Source of the DNA: Syncephalastrum monosporum B8922
Lineage: Eukaryota > Mucoromycota > Mucoromycetes > Mucorales > Syncephalastraceae
Assembly: GCA_000697355.1 (NCBI GenBank)
Contig: JNEN01000843.1
Location: forward strand, 62,001 to 126,000
Length of the DNA: 64,000 bases
Reading direction: 5' to 3'
Shown here: positions 12,264 through 24,242 of the stretch, piece after piece
Numbering within the stretch: position 1 is the first letter of the stretch
Layout of the letters: each line of letters opens with the position of its first letter
Translations under genes and position numbers: made by a program
The notes under the pieces: model-generated
Databases searched by the model: none
Told to the model about the DNA's origin: nothing
Seen by the model: only the letters and a program-made list of their open reading frames with translations

Positions 12264-13805
12264 ATGACCTTCCTTGCATCATTGAACCGCATTGCTCCTC
12301 TTGCTACCTCGGCCAGACGCGCCGCTGCCGTCTCGGCCAAGCCTGCCCTCGCCAACTATGCTCAGATGCGCTTCAACTCGTCCAACGCTGTCGAGGTAAA
12401 AAAATAAATAAAATAAAATAAAAGATATTCATCGTCGCCGTACAAATGAACCCTGTCACTTATATGTGCTACCGTCCTATCTCATAGATGACCGTCCGTG
12501 ATGCCCTGAACCAGGCTCTGGAGGAAGAGCTGGCGCGTGACGACAAGGTGTTCCTCCTCGGTGAGGAGGTGGCTCAGTACAATGGTGCATACAAGGTATG
12601 GGAGAAGTCGGGAAAACCCACCAAAAAGATTGGGGCAAAAAAACACACACAAGGACAGCGGAGTGGGCTTAAATTTTTTACTGACTTTATTTTTTCTTCT
12701 TGTATAGGTGACCAAGGGCCTCCTTGACAAGTTTGGCTCCAAGCGTGTCATTGATACGCCTATCACCGAGATGGGCTTCGCCGGTCTCGCCGTCGGTTCC
12801 GCCATGAGCGGCCTTAAGCCCGTCTGTGAGTTCATGACCTTCAACTTTGCCATGCAGGTAAGATAAGAGATAAACCGAAAACACACTATGGGACCTATGC
12901 CTGTCGTGTCAGAGGGGGCCCCGAAGGAGGGCAAAGTAAACGAGAAAGAGAAGGAGAGCTCACCCTCGACGTACGTGTAGGCCATTGATCAAATCGTCAA
13001 CTCGGCGGCCAAGACACATTACATGTCGGGTGGTACCGTCAAGGTTCCGATCGTTTTCCGCGGCCCGAATGGTGCCGCTGCTGGTGTGGCTGCCCAGCAC
13101 TCCCAGTGCTTCGCTGCCTGGTACGGCTCCGTCCCTGGCCTGAAGGTCGTCTCGCCCTGGAACTCGGAGGACGCGAAGGGTCTGCTGAAGGCTGCGATCC
13201 GTGACCCCAACCCGGTCGTCGTGCTGGAGAACGAGCTCGAGTATGGTGTCGCCCACCCCATGTCCCAGGAGGCGCTCTCCTCTGACTTTGTCCTGCCCAT
13301 CGGCAAGGCCAAGGTCGAGCGCGAGGGTAAGGACCTGACCATCGTGTCCCACTCGCGTTCGGTCGGTTTCTCGATCAAGGCCGCTGAGGAGCTCGCCAAG
13401 AACGGCATCTCCGTCGAGGTCATCAACCTCCGTTCCATCCGTCCCCTCGACGTTGACACCATCGTCAAGTCGATCAAGAAGACCAACCGCATCATGACTG
13501 TCGAGGGTGGCTGGGCCTCGTACGGTGTTGGCTCCGAGATTGCTGCCCAGGTCATGGAGTCCGAGGCGTTCGACTACCTCGATGCCCCCATGGTCCGTGT
13601 TGCCGGTGCTGATGTGCCTACCCCCTACGCCAAGAACTTGGAAGACTTTGCCTTCCCCGACACCGACGTCATTGTCAAGGCCGCCAGGTAAGAATGAATG
13701 AATGAATGTGTGGTGTAAAAGGGCTATTTACTAAGTGTTTCCCTCTCTCTCTGTGTGTATGTGTGTTTTTATAGAGATGTGCTGGACAAGAAGATTGGCG
13801 CCTAA
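12264..13805 (+). CDS. PDB1: Pyruvate dehydrogenase E1 component beta subunit, mitochondrial
   Basis: Five exons (12264-12395, 12488-12595, 12708-12857, 12981-13687, 13775-13805) give 375 aa. Residues 1-37 are Arg/Ala/Ser-rich and lack acids ([20 protein letters not shown]), a matrix presequence. The mature part begins at [18 protein letters not shown] and carries [48 protein letters not shown] and [10 protein letters not shown]. These are the pyrimidine-binding and transketolase C-terminal domains of the E1-beta subunit, which with E1-alpha decarboxylates pyruvate using thiamine diphosphate. Full length and no anomalies. The last exon encodes the [10 protein letters not shown] end. Confidence 0.97.
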
Positions 13806-14201
13806 TTTTCCTGCTGTTGCACTTCCCTAATACTTCCTATCCCATTACGTTTCGCATCTTTGTCCTCTTCTTTCTTCGTTACAGTAGCCCTCCGCATAGA
13901 CCGAGGGTTGGAAAAGTGAACACACCAAGAGCATATGTAAATAAACACTCTTGTCCAGCCTTTAGATCTCACTTTCATAACCGCACTTCTTGTTTTGTTC
14001 TTTATTTTATGATGTCTTTGGTTACATCGGTTTCGCAAATAATTCATAAGTAGTTCATAGTGACTGATTCGTACAGAACCATACCAGCTTCAGTTGTTAT
14101 TCTTTCAGACGAGGTAGCATACTCTTTTCTTCCACGGGGGATATACTCCTATTACTCACTGTTCTCCAGACTTTTCTCACCCGCGGTGCCTGAGACGAAG
14201 A
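13806..14201. other. Convergent 3' region between PDB1 and the SR gene
   Basis: 396 bp shared by the 3' UTRs of two convergent genes. AT-rich with several AATAAA-like words (for example near 13939). No gene seen. Confidence 0.6.
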
Positions 14202-14903
14202 TCAAATGGAGGTGTGCGCGCGAGGGAGGGACGGGGAGCGAGAGCGCGGCGAATATGAGCGATGGCGATGAACGGGTGAACGCGAACGTGAGCGAGGAGA
14301 TCGAGGCGAACGAGAATAGGACGGCGAGGGGCGACGGCGTGGAGGCGAGCGATCCAGCCGAGACGGTGAACGGCCGCGGGACGAGCGCGAAAGTGACCGT
14401 CTGCGGCGAGGCGAAGGGCTGCGATAATGACTGCGACGCGGAGGAGATCTGGACCGATCGCGATCATAGCGCCACCGTCTGCTCGGCGCGTTTCTAGCCC
14501 ACTGCATAGATATTACTTGATACAGTCTGGAGCGGTGTCTGAATACTTGCCTGAATGTTAATAGAAAACCCGTCAAAGCGTCGTCCTTGCATGTCATAGT
14601 ATGCATCCTCGGCATCGCGCGGATCCTCATACTCAACGAATGCGTAGCTGGAGGCTGTATGTGAGACAACGGCCGCAGCCTATGGACTAAATATGTAGAA
14701 CTCACGTTTTGGCGGAGCGGAATTTGGGAGCAGGAATGTCGCATCGCACAAGAGGACCATACCTTGACAGCAATGTTGAATCAGCGCAACGCTACACACA
14801 GTTTTGAGGACCTGTATAAAGTAGCATACCTTTCAAATTCGTAGGCGAGATCACGAGCACGCGTTCTATCGCCAAAGCCAGCCACGAAGAGGGTAGTCCT
14901 CAT
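14202..14903 (-). CDS. SR-type splicing factor with one RRM
   Basis: Four exons (14903-14830, 14762-14706, 14647-14551, 14501-14202) give 175 aa. A single N-terminal RRM shows RNP2-like TLFVAGF and RNP1-like KTYAFVEYED, ending in SINIQWAR, the usual exit from an SR RRM. The C-terminal 95 residues are an RS domain of SRSP/RSRS/PRRR repeats. SR proteins bind exonic enhancers and recruit U1 and U2 components in the nucleus. The third intron uses a GC donor (CAG|GCAAGT), required to keep frame into the Trp of QWAR. The gene shares a 138-bp divergent promoter with ZNHIT2. Confidence 0.92.
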
Positions 14904-15041
14904 GTTGGATAAGTGGATTAGTGCACAGTTCAACCAGGGAAAGTGAAAGAAAGGCAGGCAGAAATTCGATCTCCTCCTGATATCTTGCAGCAACAAAAAA
15001 AAGAAAATTGCATTCAACGTTGTCCAACTTATTGATCGAGT
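14904..15041. promoter_or_regulatory. Divergent promoter, SR factor / ZNHIT2
   Basis: Only 138 bp separate the two start codons, so both promoters and 5' leaders must fit here. It contains an A9 run near 14996 and purine-rich blocks; no clear TATA box. Inferred from gene geometry, not from a recognised motif. Confidence 0.6.
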
Positions 15042-16177
15042 ATGCAAGACTCGCAAACGCTTTGTGACATGTACGTCCATACGACAGCAGCTCCAAACGT
15101 GTATGCTCATATAAGGTTAGCTGTCAGAAGCAGTTCTCAAAGTATATCTGTCCTCGGTGTAACCTAAAGTATTGCTCGTTACCGTGCTATAAGCATCCGA
15201 ATCACACTGAATGCACAGAGACCTTCTACCGCGACAATGTAATGTCAGAGATCCAATCGAGACCCGCCGACGATGCCGAGAAGCAGCGCATGATGCAGCT
15301 CTTGCGCCGCTTCGAAGCACAAGGCGACGCGGACGCGATTGAGGACGATGAGCAGGACGATCTCGGCGCGCGACTCGCCCAACTGGACCTGACGGAGGCC
15401 GATCCAGCCGCGATCTGGAACTGCCTCTCGGAGGAGGAGCAGAAAGAGTTTCAGGCGCTAGTTCAGAGCGATGGGGTCGACTATGAACCGTGGTGGCAAC
15501 ATAGACAGCAAGTTATCCAGGAGGACGACGATGACGCATCCTCCGACCGACCGCTGCTCCCTCCGTCTCTCCCTGACCTGAGCAAAATGGTCAAAAAGAC
15601 CCCTCCTGAATCCCTAGCGTGGAACGTCGTCCATCTCGCGTGCGTGTACAGCTACTTGATGCGCCACTGCGTCGGCGATCTTCATGACGACCCGGTCCAT
15701 ATGGTCAGTCGCCTCTCCCAACTGTCGTCCCGTGTCCTGTATGCGACCGACCAATACGCCTACCCGGATGTCGGTCAAGCCGTCCTTGACACCATCGATC
15801 GGACCGAAGAAAAGGATGCCAGGCACGCGCTTCATGCCATGCTGCTTGGCGACGTCCTGGATCTTCTGGACAAAGACCACCTTGTACGCGCCCTCGCCCA
15901 TCTGTGGCACGCCCTGCAGCACGCGGGCAAACAGATTCCAAAACCACGTAAACCTACCCTTCTGGCGGCTCACAAAGCCGAATTCTATCTCGCTTATGCC
16001 GCAGATCTGATTCGGCAGCCATTGCTCAACAAAGTACGCTTTGCAGTCAAGCTCGAGCAGGAGCGCGTCACGGCCGATGCCAAGCGCTTTGAGCAGGAAC
16101 ATCTAGCCGCCGCCGAGGCTCTCAAGATGCAAAAAGCAAATTCGACCAAGAAGGTCATGATTCAAGATATACCCTAA
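15042..16177 (+). CDS. ZNHIT2: ZNHIT2-like zinc-finger HIT protein
   Basis: Two exons (15042-15070, 15121-16177) give 361 aa. The splice joins LCDI to CQKQFSKYICPRCNLKYCS, restoring a full HIT zinc finger (CxxC, CxxC, CxxxC, then HPNHTEC) in residues 8-45. The body has LSEEEQKEFQALVQSDG followed by the conserved PWW, the hallmark of ZNHIT2/FON. ZNHIT2 links the R2TP-HSP90 chaperone (via RUVBL1/2) to U5 snRNP assembly around Prp8 and EFTUD2. An internal Met at 15242 starts the longest ORF but would delete the zinc finger, so the upstream spliced start is preferred. Confidence 0.92.
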
Positions 16178-16659
16178 TCACTGTGAATAGTTGCATCAAG
16201 TCTGTAATATAATCATAAGAGGACACGCATCATTCGAGACGAACACGGCCCCTGATAACCAAGATGATACAATATATCGTATTCATATGGTCGTGGCTTT
16301 ACTGTATCAAGCATTTTTCTTTCCTGTCGTTCCTCGTGACATGCTCTCCTGTAGGATCGCTCCCTAGGAGAAATACCACGGTAAGGCGAGGCATATTAAA
16401 GACGGCAGTTTGATTTGAGGTCCGTTACAATCAATGCAACTATGTATTCCGCTGTCGATCGGCATAGATAGGCTAATCTACTCCTTGATGTCCACAAAGA
16501 CGTGTGCAGTGTGATGTATCGCAATGGGTATCGCATGTGTTGAAGTCCATAATTTTATTTCTCTGGAAAAACAATTAATGCGAACGGCTCGCATCCGCAT
16601 AAGAGAAGATATTAACTTATCAGTATTGTAGTTGCACACAAAAAATACGTCTCGGTATA
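16178..16659. other. Convergent intergenic region
   Basis: About 480 bp of AT-rich 3' flanks between ZNHIT2 and hydrolase copy 1. No coding signal or RNA gene was seen. Confidence 0.6.
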
Positions 16660-17922
16660 TTAAAGTTTAGCACGCTGGGATGCGGACAGGACACGCGTCA
16701 CAATCTGTGCGATATGGGGCGCCATGTCCTTGGGTTTCTCGTTTGGCACCATGTGCGAGCCCTCCACAAACTCAAGCGTGATCTGCTGGCTTTTCTCCAA
16801 AATATCGCCCTTGTCTTCCGGCTTCAAACTAGGTGAACCCAATCAGTATCTCTTTGAACGGCTGCTAGGTTGGCTTACAAGTCGGAGCCGAGAGCATAGA
16901 TGATGTGCACAGGAATCGACAGGCTACGCAGCGAGCTGTAACCGGTGATGTTGGCGTACGACTGAACGTCAAAGATGCGCTACGAAAGAGTCAGAGCCAG
17001 TCAACGTCATCGTCAGCCAATAGAGCTTACGAATTCCTCCATCTTGGGCGTCTTGAGAGCGATGGTGCCCTCCGGGGTCTCATACATGCCATAGTCCTAA
17101 TCGTTGTTAGCCACCTGTGCTGTGTGGGTTCCGACCGACAAACTTACAATGTAGAGCTGCAGGACCTCTGGGTCAAATTTCTTCCAAAAGGGGCGAGGTG
17201 CGAGCTGCTTGAGGCACTCTTCCCTGCTGGGCCACGTATCACGGCGCTTCTTGGTCGCCATTGTGGGGTATTTGGCCCTGACAGGTACGGGATCGATCTT
17301 CTTACGTATAACAGGCTCAATCAAGCAAAGACCGTCAAATGTTTTGGGATGGAAGAATTCGCAGACAAGCCTATGGACACGCACCGATGAGCCGAAATCC
17401 ATTTATCAGATTTTATATTAGACTCACATGGAGGTGGCGCCAAAGCTATGGCCAACGCCGATCAGGTAGTCATGGGTCTTCTTCAGCTCGAGCTGTTCGA
17501 CGACCTGCAGGGTATCCATGACGTTATCGAACCAGGTATCTGGAGAAGTCTGTATTAATTAACCGAATGCTTCCTCTCGCGTTGCCCCTTTTTTCTTCCT
17601 GTCACTTACAGTCAGGACGCAGCTTGCCCGCGTTCAAGCGAGCCGAGTCGCCATGGTTTCGTGCTTCCCAGGCAACGAGGGTGAAGCTGGTCTCGTCGAG
17701 CGAGGCGACGCTGCGAAGATGGCGTACGAATTCACGCATGGTAGGATGTAAGGTCTCCTTGTTGAAGCCGTTGGAATGAGAAAACAAGAAAGCCATGCTG
17801 CGCTTGCTTGGCTTGGGTGCAGGGAAAACATGGCGTTCGACCGACAGGCGATGGACATCGTGGCCTTCAGTTGCGGGGTGGACCGGTATACAGTAGCTCT
17901 CAAACGGTTCCAAGCGCGGCAT
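16660..17922 (-). CDS. Peroxisomal alpha/beta hydrolase, copy 1 (C-terminus AKL)
   Basis: Six exons (17922-17610, 17539-17428, 17370-17148, 17096-17031, 16979-16879, 16828-16660) give 327 aa. Motifs: FSHSNGFNKE (oxyanion strand-turn), ARNHGDSAR, GVGHSFGATSM with nucleophile Ser136, the lid block RRDTWPSREECLKQLAPRPFW, and EGSHMVPNEKP with His297. The protein ends SQRAKL; AKL is a functional type 1 peroxisomal signal. The closest family known to me is the fungal Lpx1-like peroxisomal lipase/hydrolase group, which would act on acyl esters or CoA-linked products in the matrix. The substrate is unknown. It is the first of three tandem paralogues with the same intron positions. Confidence 0.9.
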
Positions 17923-18588
17923 ATTTCTATTTTTCCCCACATTTTCTGTTAGGGCATTTCTCTTTATATACAAGTTTCGGACCTGCCGTGAGCGCCTTCT
18001 ATTTTCTCCCGGTGGCATTTTTGATGACAAAACCTGGATCTATAACCTCTTACAAACTGAAAGCTACCTAACACTTCATGTCAGTCCTCATACTGACAGA
18101 CCCTCTCTCCCAAATGCTGTGAGTTTAATCGAGAGAGGCTTGTCTCCTTATCTGCTGCCTTTGTCCTTGACGTTGAACGATGCGATGCAGTTCAATACTG
18201 TGATAATGTAAGAGCTTCATCATAGTCAAGGAATAGCACATGTGAAAAAAGTAAAGAAGTAAAAAAAAGAAAGGTATACATTGTGATCTCATAGCATCGA
18301 GTCAAGCAGGCGGAGGAAATCGTGGAGTGTCGAGGTACTGCCACATCTTCTTTTGAAGAAGAGTGCCCACTAGGCTATGTGTGTGCACACAACGGAACCT
18401 GATGGGACGGAACAGCGTATGAGAATAGGATCTGCTTTGCTTGATATGCTGATGCTGGCAGTTGGACAACTAGATTTCTATAATATAACATTGAATTAAG
18501 TTATACATATGCAGCTTTATTTGACCCTTGATTTGGGATTTCCTTTACAAAATCTCCTTTTTATTCTTTCTCTTCCGCATACTGTATA
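17923..18588. other. Intergenic between hydrolase copy 1 and the GW gene
   Basis: Contains the divergent promoters of hydrolase copy 1 and the small GW-rich gene. AT-rich, with no coding signal. Confidence 0.55.
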
Positions 18589-18870
18589 ATGGACATACCT
18601 CCTCCGGAACATCCAGGAAACCCGCGCTGGAAAACACAGGCAGATTGGACCCGCTTGGATGCATCACACCCGATCGAGATGCCCGCTCCTCTCATCAACA
18701 CGGACGACATTGTACAGGACGAGGAAGGATGGGGCGAACCTGTCCAAAGCGAAGGAGCAGCCGGTGGCGGCTGGAATGCAGACAACAACAACGACACTGG
18801 CGGCTGGGGCAACGCAGGCTGGAACAATAACAACTCTGGCTGGGGCTCCAGCACGAGTGGTTGGTCATGA
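18589..18870 (+). CDS. Small Gly/Trp/Asn-rich protein (GW repeats)
   Basis: A single-exon 93-aa ORF starting MDIPPPEHPGNPRWKTQADW. The C-terminal third is a low-complexity run with six Trp, all set beside Gly, Asn or Ser (GGWGNAGWNNNNSGWGSS, then SGW, plus an earlier EGWGE). No membrane segment or signal peptide. It sits on the plus strand between two minus-strand hydrolase paralogues. GW/WG repeats are known in other proteins as Argonaute hooks; that function here is only a possibility. The first 60 residues are acidic and Pro-rich without a recognised domain. GC-biased coding makes a real gene likely. Confidence 0.65.
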   Translation: MDIPPPEHPGNPRWKTQADWTRLDASHPIEMPAPLINTDDIVQDEEGWGEPVQSEGAAGGGWNADNNNDTGGWGNAGWNNNNSGWGSSTSGWS

Positions 18871-19111
18871 ATAGCACGAACACAATCGCGAGCGCGTCCC
18901 ACACGCGTATCATTCGTTCCTACAATATCCCCGCCGTCATTTGTTTGCACCATGCCTTTTGTTGGCATGTATGAAGATAATGAGGCTCGGGATGATAAAC
19001 AGCGATAAAAGGAGATATGCAAAGAGATGAGGGCTGTTTGTGGGATCTGAGGGTGCTATCTAAGTGTGATGCTATATAGGATTCGATGACAAAGATACAG
19101 TGTCTTGGAAA

Positions 19112-20386
19112 TTAGGCTTTGGTCCTTTGGAGTGCACCACGCTGCAATATAGATGCAATGGAAGGTGCCAGCTCCTTGGGTGTCTCGTTAAGCACCATGT
19201 GCGAGCCCTCGACGAGCTCAAAGGAGATATGTTGACTCTGGCTTGTGATCAATTCCATATCTGCCGCCCTCAAAGCAGATCTCAGAGAGAAGATGTGAGC
19301 CTTACTGTTAGGGCACGGATGGATTAATACGCTTACAGTTCAGATTCGCGAGCGTATATAAGATGAAGAGGAATGGACAGACCGCGCAGCGATGCATAGG
19401 CAGAGATCGTGGCATATGCTTGATGGTCGTAAATTTTCTAAAAGAGCCGTCAACATTGAACGGTCCCTTCCCTCTCAATCATCGCTTACAAACTCCTCCG
19501 TCTTGGGTGTTTTCAAAGTAATTGCACCCTCGTCGGTCTCAACCATGCCATAGTCCTATTGGTAAAGCATCAGGACCTTGGCTTTTTTCTTTCTTGTGAG
19601 CGCACTTGGAGCTCGACTTACAACATAAAGCTGAAGTACTTCTGGGTCAAATCGTTTCCAAAACGGGCGTTGAGCGAGTTGCTTGAGGCATTCTTCTCGA
19701 CTGGGCCAGGTATCCCGACGCTTTTTCGAGGCCATCTCCGGATACTTTTCTCTGACAGGCAGGGGTGCAAGCTCTTTTCTCATGACAGGCTCAATCAAGG
19801 CCAGACCATCGAATGTTTTTGGGAAGAACTGTTCACAAAGGAGCCTGTGCAGAAGAAATGTGAGTGCGTTTGCATGATAATGCAAGCACGTTGACTCACA
19901 TAGAAGTGGCTCCCAAGCTATGTCCGACACCGAACAGAGAGTCGTGATCTTTTCGGAGTCCCAACTGCTCCGCAACCTGGAAGGTATCCATGGCATTATC
20001 GAACCATCCATCTATTCGTGGAGAAAGGATGAGTATGGAAGAGGTACATTAGTTTGAGATAAGAAACACTTGCAATCAGGGTGCACGGTTCCCGCGTTCA
20101 CACGGGCGGAGTCACCGTGGTTGCGTGCATCCCAGGCCACCAAATTCAAATCCGCATCATCAAATCGTTGGTCTTTTCTGAGGTACTGTACAAATGCGCG
20201 CATAGCCGGGTGCAGCGACTCCTTGTGAAAGCCAGTTGAATGTGACCACAGGAAGGCAACTCTGCGCTTGCGCGCGCTGGGTGCAGGGAAGATGTGTTTT
20301 TCGACCGCCAGGCGATGGATATTATGGCCTCTCGTAGCCGAGTGGACAGGTATCAAGAAGTTCTGAGCAGGGACGAGACGTGGCAT
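19112..20386 (-). CDS. Alpha/beta hydrolase, tandem copy 2 (no PTS1)
   Basis: Six exons (20386-20074, 20011-19900, 19844-19622, 19555-19490, 19437-19337, 19280-19112), each the same length as in copy 1 and totalling 327 aa. Motifs: WSHSTGFHKE, ARNHGDSAR, GVGHSLGATSM (nucleophile Ser), RRDTWPSREECLKQLAQRPFW, EGSHMVLNETP. Intron 1 starts with GCAAGT where copies 1 and 3 have GTAAG, yet the exon length (313) is conserved, so a GC-AG intron is the natural reading. The C-terminus is RTKA rather than AKL/SKL, so classical peroxisomal import is probably lost. The Pro after HMV, shared by copies 1 and 3, is Leu here. Confidence 0.88.
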
Positions 20387-21870
20387 CTTTTTTAACCTGC
20401 ATTTTCCTGGGATGATTTATGCTTCTGCTTTTTATACGCCTTTATCTTTTCGTTCCCGACGCACTATTCTCGATGACAAAAAAGGTGTTGCTTCATAGGA
20501 TTGTCACACAAACAAGACATGCTCCCACAAGAAGTTCCCGAAAAGTGACTCACTTACAAGCTCATCTCAGAGTTTTTCTCTCAGTACCTGAGGTGTATGG
20601 TTAATCTAGGCCTGTTCTATACCAGTCGTTAGACCGAGAACTAGCTTCAATCTGGAGCATAATGACCTTGTTTCAGTTTATACAGTATCAGCGTCTCTTA
20701 GCAATGCTCACATTTTCAGACAAGTATGCAGGCTGCGCATAGCAGTTGGGTAAACTTTTAGCAGCGTACGCCGACGTAAGGATCGATTTCATGATGAGAT
20801 TCGCGACTAAACTCGGGAAAGGGTTTCATTCGCTATATGTATCCCAGTACAGCCCTCACTCAAAACTGTCAAAATCATGACCCTTTATTTTGCTCATTGG
20901 TTAAAATACAATATGTGTAATGATGTCACGGAAATAAAGAGATGTCAAGGAAGCTGGTGAGCGCTGTCGAACGACATTTGTGTAACGCAAACCAAGGCCC
21001 GTCTTTCAATGATGCTATGCAAAATTCAAGGCGTGGGAAAGGAGATGCTCTGAAGCCAAAATTATGGACATTATGCTAGAAGACATCTTATTTAAATCCG
21101 AGAAAGTCTAGATACAGAAAGTGGACATATATTTTCTAATTACTGATGAGTTGATATTGGATATATGCATTGTGGGCTCTATAGAAGACCTGTATAATAG
21201 TCTGTTAGCGATTGTCTGTTTGTGTTCCAGGTTACGGAGAGTGGATAGAAGATATACATGTTCAATGAGATTGATAAAGCCACGGTCGGGCGCTTCAAAT
21301 CAAGAACGGAATTTTATGGCTGGGTCCATTATAGTTCCTTGTTAGTTTCGGAAGGAGGAGATGATTAATAACTGAAACAGAGTAGGATCGCGGGTGGTTT
21401 GAGGTCTATGTTAACTTTGAGGGGCTGTACTTTGATGGACGAATAGACATACTAGGCCATGAACTCGGCCAAGCGTCGAATCGAAGATGTTCGACCTTCC
21501 CCTATGAGCTGCAATCGAGTATCGTGGCTTTCTCTAACGACGCTGCAGAGGCAGGATACTGCTTCATATCAGCCATTGCTGTGCCTCAATATATGAACGA
21601 CGAAAATACCACGCTGGTGTGCTCATATCCAAAGAAACCTGCAGGTGCCTTCTAGAATGGAAACAAGAGGTATGTGTCCGCAACTCTGTACAGACCTTAA
21701 GGGTCTCGATGAGGGCTAACGTCATCCAGAATGGCAATTATTTATATGCTGGCGTTCTCTCAGGATTGATGAGCTTCTATCACACAAAAACATATTGAAG
21801 ATAATTTGTAAATGCTGTCTATTTATTATGGTGATGTTCTGTGCACTTAATATCTATTGTATAGGTACTA
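20387..21870. other. Intergenic between hydrolase copies 2 and 3
   Basis: About 1.5 kb, AT-rich, with short ORFs only. I looked for a fourth, decayed hydrolase copy (RRDTWPSREE, EGSHMV or NHGDSAR motifs on either strand) and found none. No transposon ends or direct repeats flank the copies. Confidence 0.55.
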
Positions 21871-23212
21871 TTAAAGTTTAGATTCTACCAAGCCTTGGGG
21901 TACTGCGAGGTGTGACGAGAATAAGACGTTTTGCAATATAGAAGCGATAAGCGGTGCCACGTCTTTTGGTTTCTCGTTAGGCACCATGTGCGAGCCCTCT
22001 ATAAAATCGACGGAAACAAGCTTATTTTGACCGGTCATGATATGCGATTCTTCGGGCTTCAACCTAAGCGTCGTGGAAGAATGAAGATATTGATTATTAG
22101 AGAGCTATCACAAAGTGTATAATACTGGTATCGCAACGAGTATTGGAAGTGTGCACACTTACAGATGAGAGCCCAAGGCATAGACTATGTGAACTGGGAT
22201 GGTAAGCAGACGAAGCGCCTTATGAGCTGTCATTTGCGAGTAAGGAGTGACTTCAAAGATGCGCTAAAGAATGCCACAATATATGAGCACGCGGAGAGTG
22301 ACTATGAAGAGATTATTGAGAAGTACATACAAACTCTTGTTCCTTTGGACATTTCAACTTGATGGTGCCTTCTGGTGTTTCATACATGCCATATTCCTGT
22401 GAGGTCATGTGTCGATCAGACGTTGTCTCCAGCACGAGGGGATGTTTGCTTATATTACCACGTAGAGTTTGAGAACATCCGGATCGAAGGCTCTCCAAAA
22501 AGGACGTGGTGCGAGTTGACGCAGGCATTCTTCTCGGCTGGGCCAGGTATCGCGGCGGTTCTTGGAGGCCATGATGGGGTAAAGAGCACGGATGGCTGTA
22601 GGAGGCATGTGGTCCCTTATGATGGGCTCCATGAGTGCTAGCCCATCAAAAGTGTTTGGATATAAGAACTCGCAGAGAACCCTAGTTAGATAGATGTTTG
22701 TTATGAAATGGCTGTTGAAGGGGGATTCGTCTACTACTTGCATTGAGGTGGCGCCAAAACTATGTCCCACCCCGATAAGGAAATCACAACACTTTCTTAT
22801 TCTCAACTCTTGAACGACCTGCAAAGTGTCCATCGCATTGTCGAACCACAAATCTGAATTCTTTGTTAGTCATCACAAAAACACAGCGCTCTTTCTTACA
22901 ATCGGGCTTCAGGGTGCCTTCGTTTAAGCGAGCAGAATCACCATGGTTACGTGCGTCCCACAGAAACACGTCCATCGCAATATCGTCATATTGAGGCTGT
23001 GCCCGCAAGTGCTGGATAAAGGCAATCAGCAGTGGGTACATCGATTCCTTATGGAATCCATTGGCATGCGACCAAAGAAAGGCGATTGTTTGCTTAAATG
23101 GCCGCGGTGAAGGAAAGACGTGTTTCTCGACTGCCAATCGCTGGTAGTCGTGGCCCACCGTCGCATTATGCACTGGAATAGTGAAGCTTTCGACTGGAAC
23201 GAGTCGTGGCAT
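21871..23212 (-). CDS. Peroxisomal alpha/beta hydrolase, copy 3 (C-terminus SKL)
   Basis: Six exons (23212-22900, 22853-22742, 22681-22459, 22396-22331, 22263-22163, 22063-21871) give 335 aa. The first five exons match copies 1 and 2 in length; the last is 24 nt longer, adding residues before the end VPQGLVESKL, a canonical peroxisomal SKL signal. Motifs: WSHANGFHKE, ARNHGDSAR, GVGHSFGATSM, RRDTWPSREECLRQLAPRPFW, EGSHMVPNEKP. Intron 2 begins GCAAGT where the other copies have GTGAGT. Base use in this copy is slightly more AT-rich than in copy 1. Same inferred role as copy 1. Confidence 0.9.
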
Positions 23213-24242
23213 GCTTTTTTGTTTGTTTTTTATGTCTTACAGTACTAGCATTGGCCGTGATCTGGCCTTTTGTATGAAATTTATTTCTATTCAGGTACAA
23301 TTTGGATGACAGAGACGAACTGAAGGTCCGGGAGAACTTTCGGCCTTCCTGTCTGCCAACGTAGACAGGAGTATGCTGCTTTCTTTATTATTTGTTACGA
23401 TCTACTCGGTGGCTGTTCCTAGACTACCACTCGGGGGGTTCTCTGTCTGTGAGTCAGGATCCATAGATTCGGTCAGGGAGGTTTTCTCGGGCCTGCCTTT
23501 GCACGTGCAACCCATACGGCACAAAGAAACCGCTGAAAGGAGAGAATCTGATTTTTTAGCAAGAGTAGTGGGAAGCTGTTAAGACCCAATGCACATTATA
23601 ACTGCTCATTTTATTTTCTGCAGGGGTCACCTCATTTATAATAATAGCAGCCGCAAAGCCAAGACTGGTTTGAGAGCTCTCGCCACTATGCCTTGTCAAA
23701 AAGCAAATTGTGGGACTGCCGATCACTTCTGTTTCATCTTGATATCATTATGCCATACATCGCCCCGAAGTATTATTAAAAGGCTAGTACGATTCGCCCA
23801 TGTGGTGACAGTTTCCATGCATTGTGACAGGCGCATCAGAATACCGCGGCTACTTAATGCTTGACATAAGTCGTTGCGATAAGCTCGTTGGGTGCTATCC
23901 TATCCTTGGTGAAATAAAAAAAAAGTGAGTAGTCATAAAAACAAACAACAGTATGCGGCTGTCAATATAATCAAACGAGCGCGCTTAAATTGATCCAGGA
24001 GGAAAAGGTGTAAAAATAACGAGGCAACATGATCCGAAGCCAATGTTTTCGTGACAAATTTGGAAGTTTCGCTCGCGTGGCGACAACATGTATGTTTTTT
24101 ATATTTTCGCCATCGTTCTTTTTCGTTTTTGTTTTATTTTCTTTTTCTTCTCTTTACAGCAGCTTGCCACTCGTTTCTTTGGCCTGACTGGCTTTCCTTA
24201 ATACTAATTCTTTTATATAATCACCCACCGTGGTGCACTAAT
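23213..24242. other. Intergenic, no gene seen
   Basis: About 1 kb upstream of both hydrolase copy 3 (minus) and the kinase-like gene (plus). T-rich pyrimidine stretches occur near 24110-24160, presumably in the kinase-like promoter or leader. No coding or RNA signal. Confidence 0.55.

Noticed and set aside
20387..21870. Search for a fourth hydrolase copy or transposon that could explain the tandem array
   Set aside because: No conserved motif, inverted repeat or target-site duplication was found around the copies.
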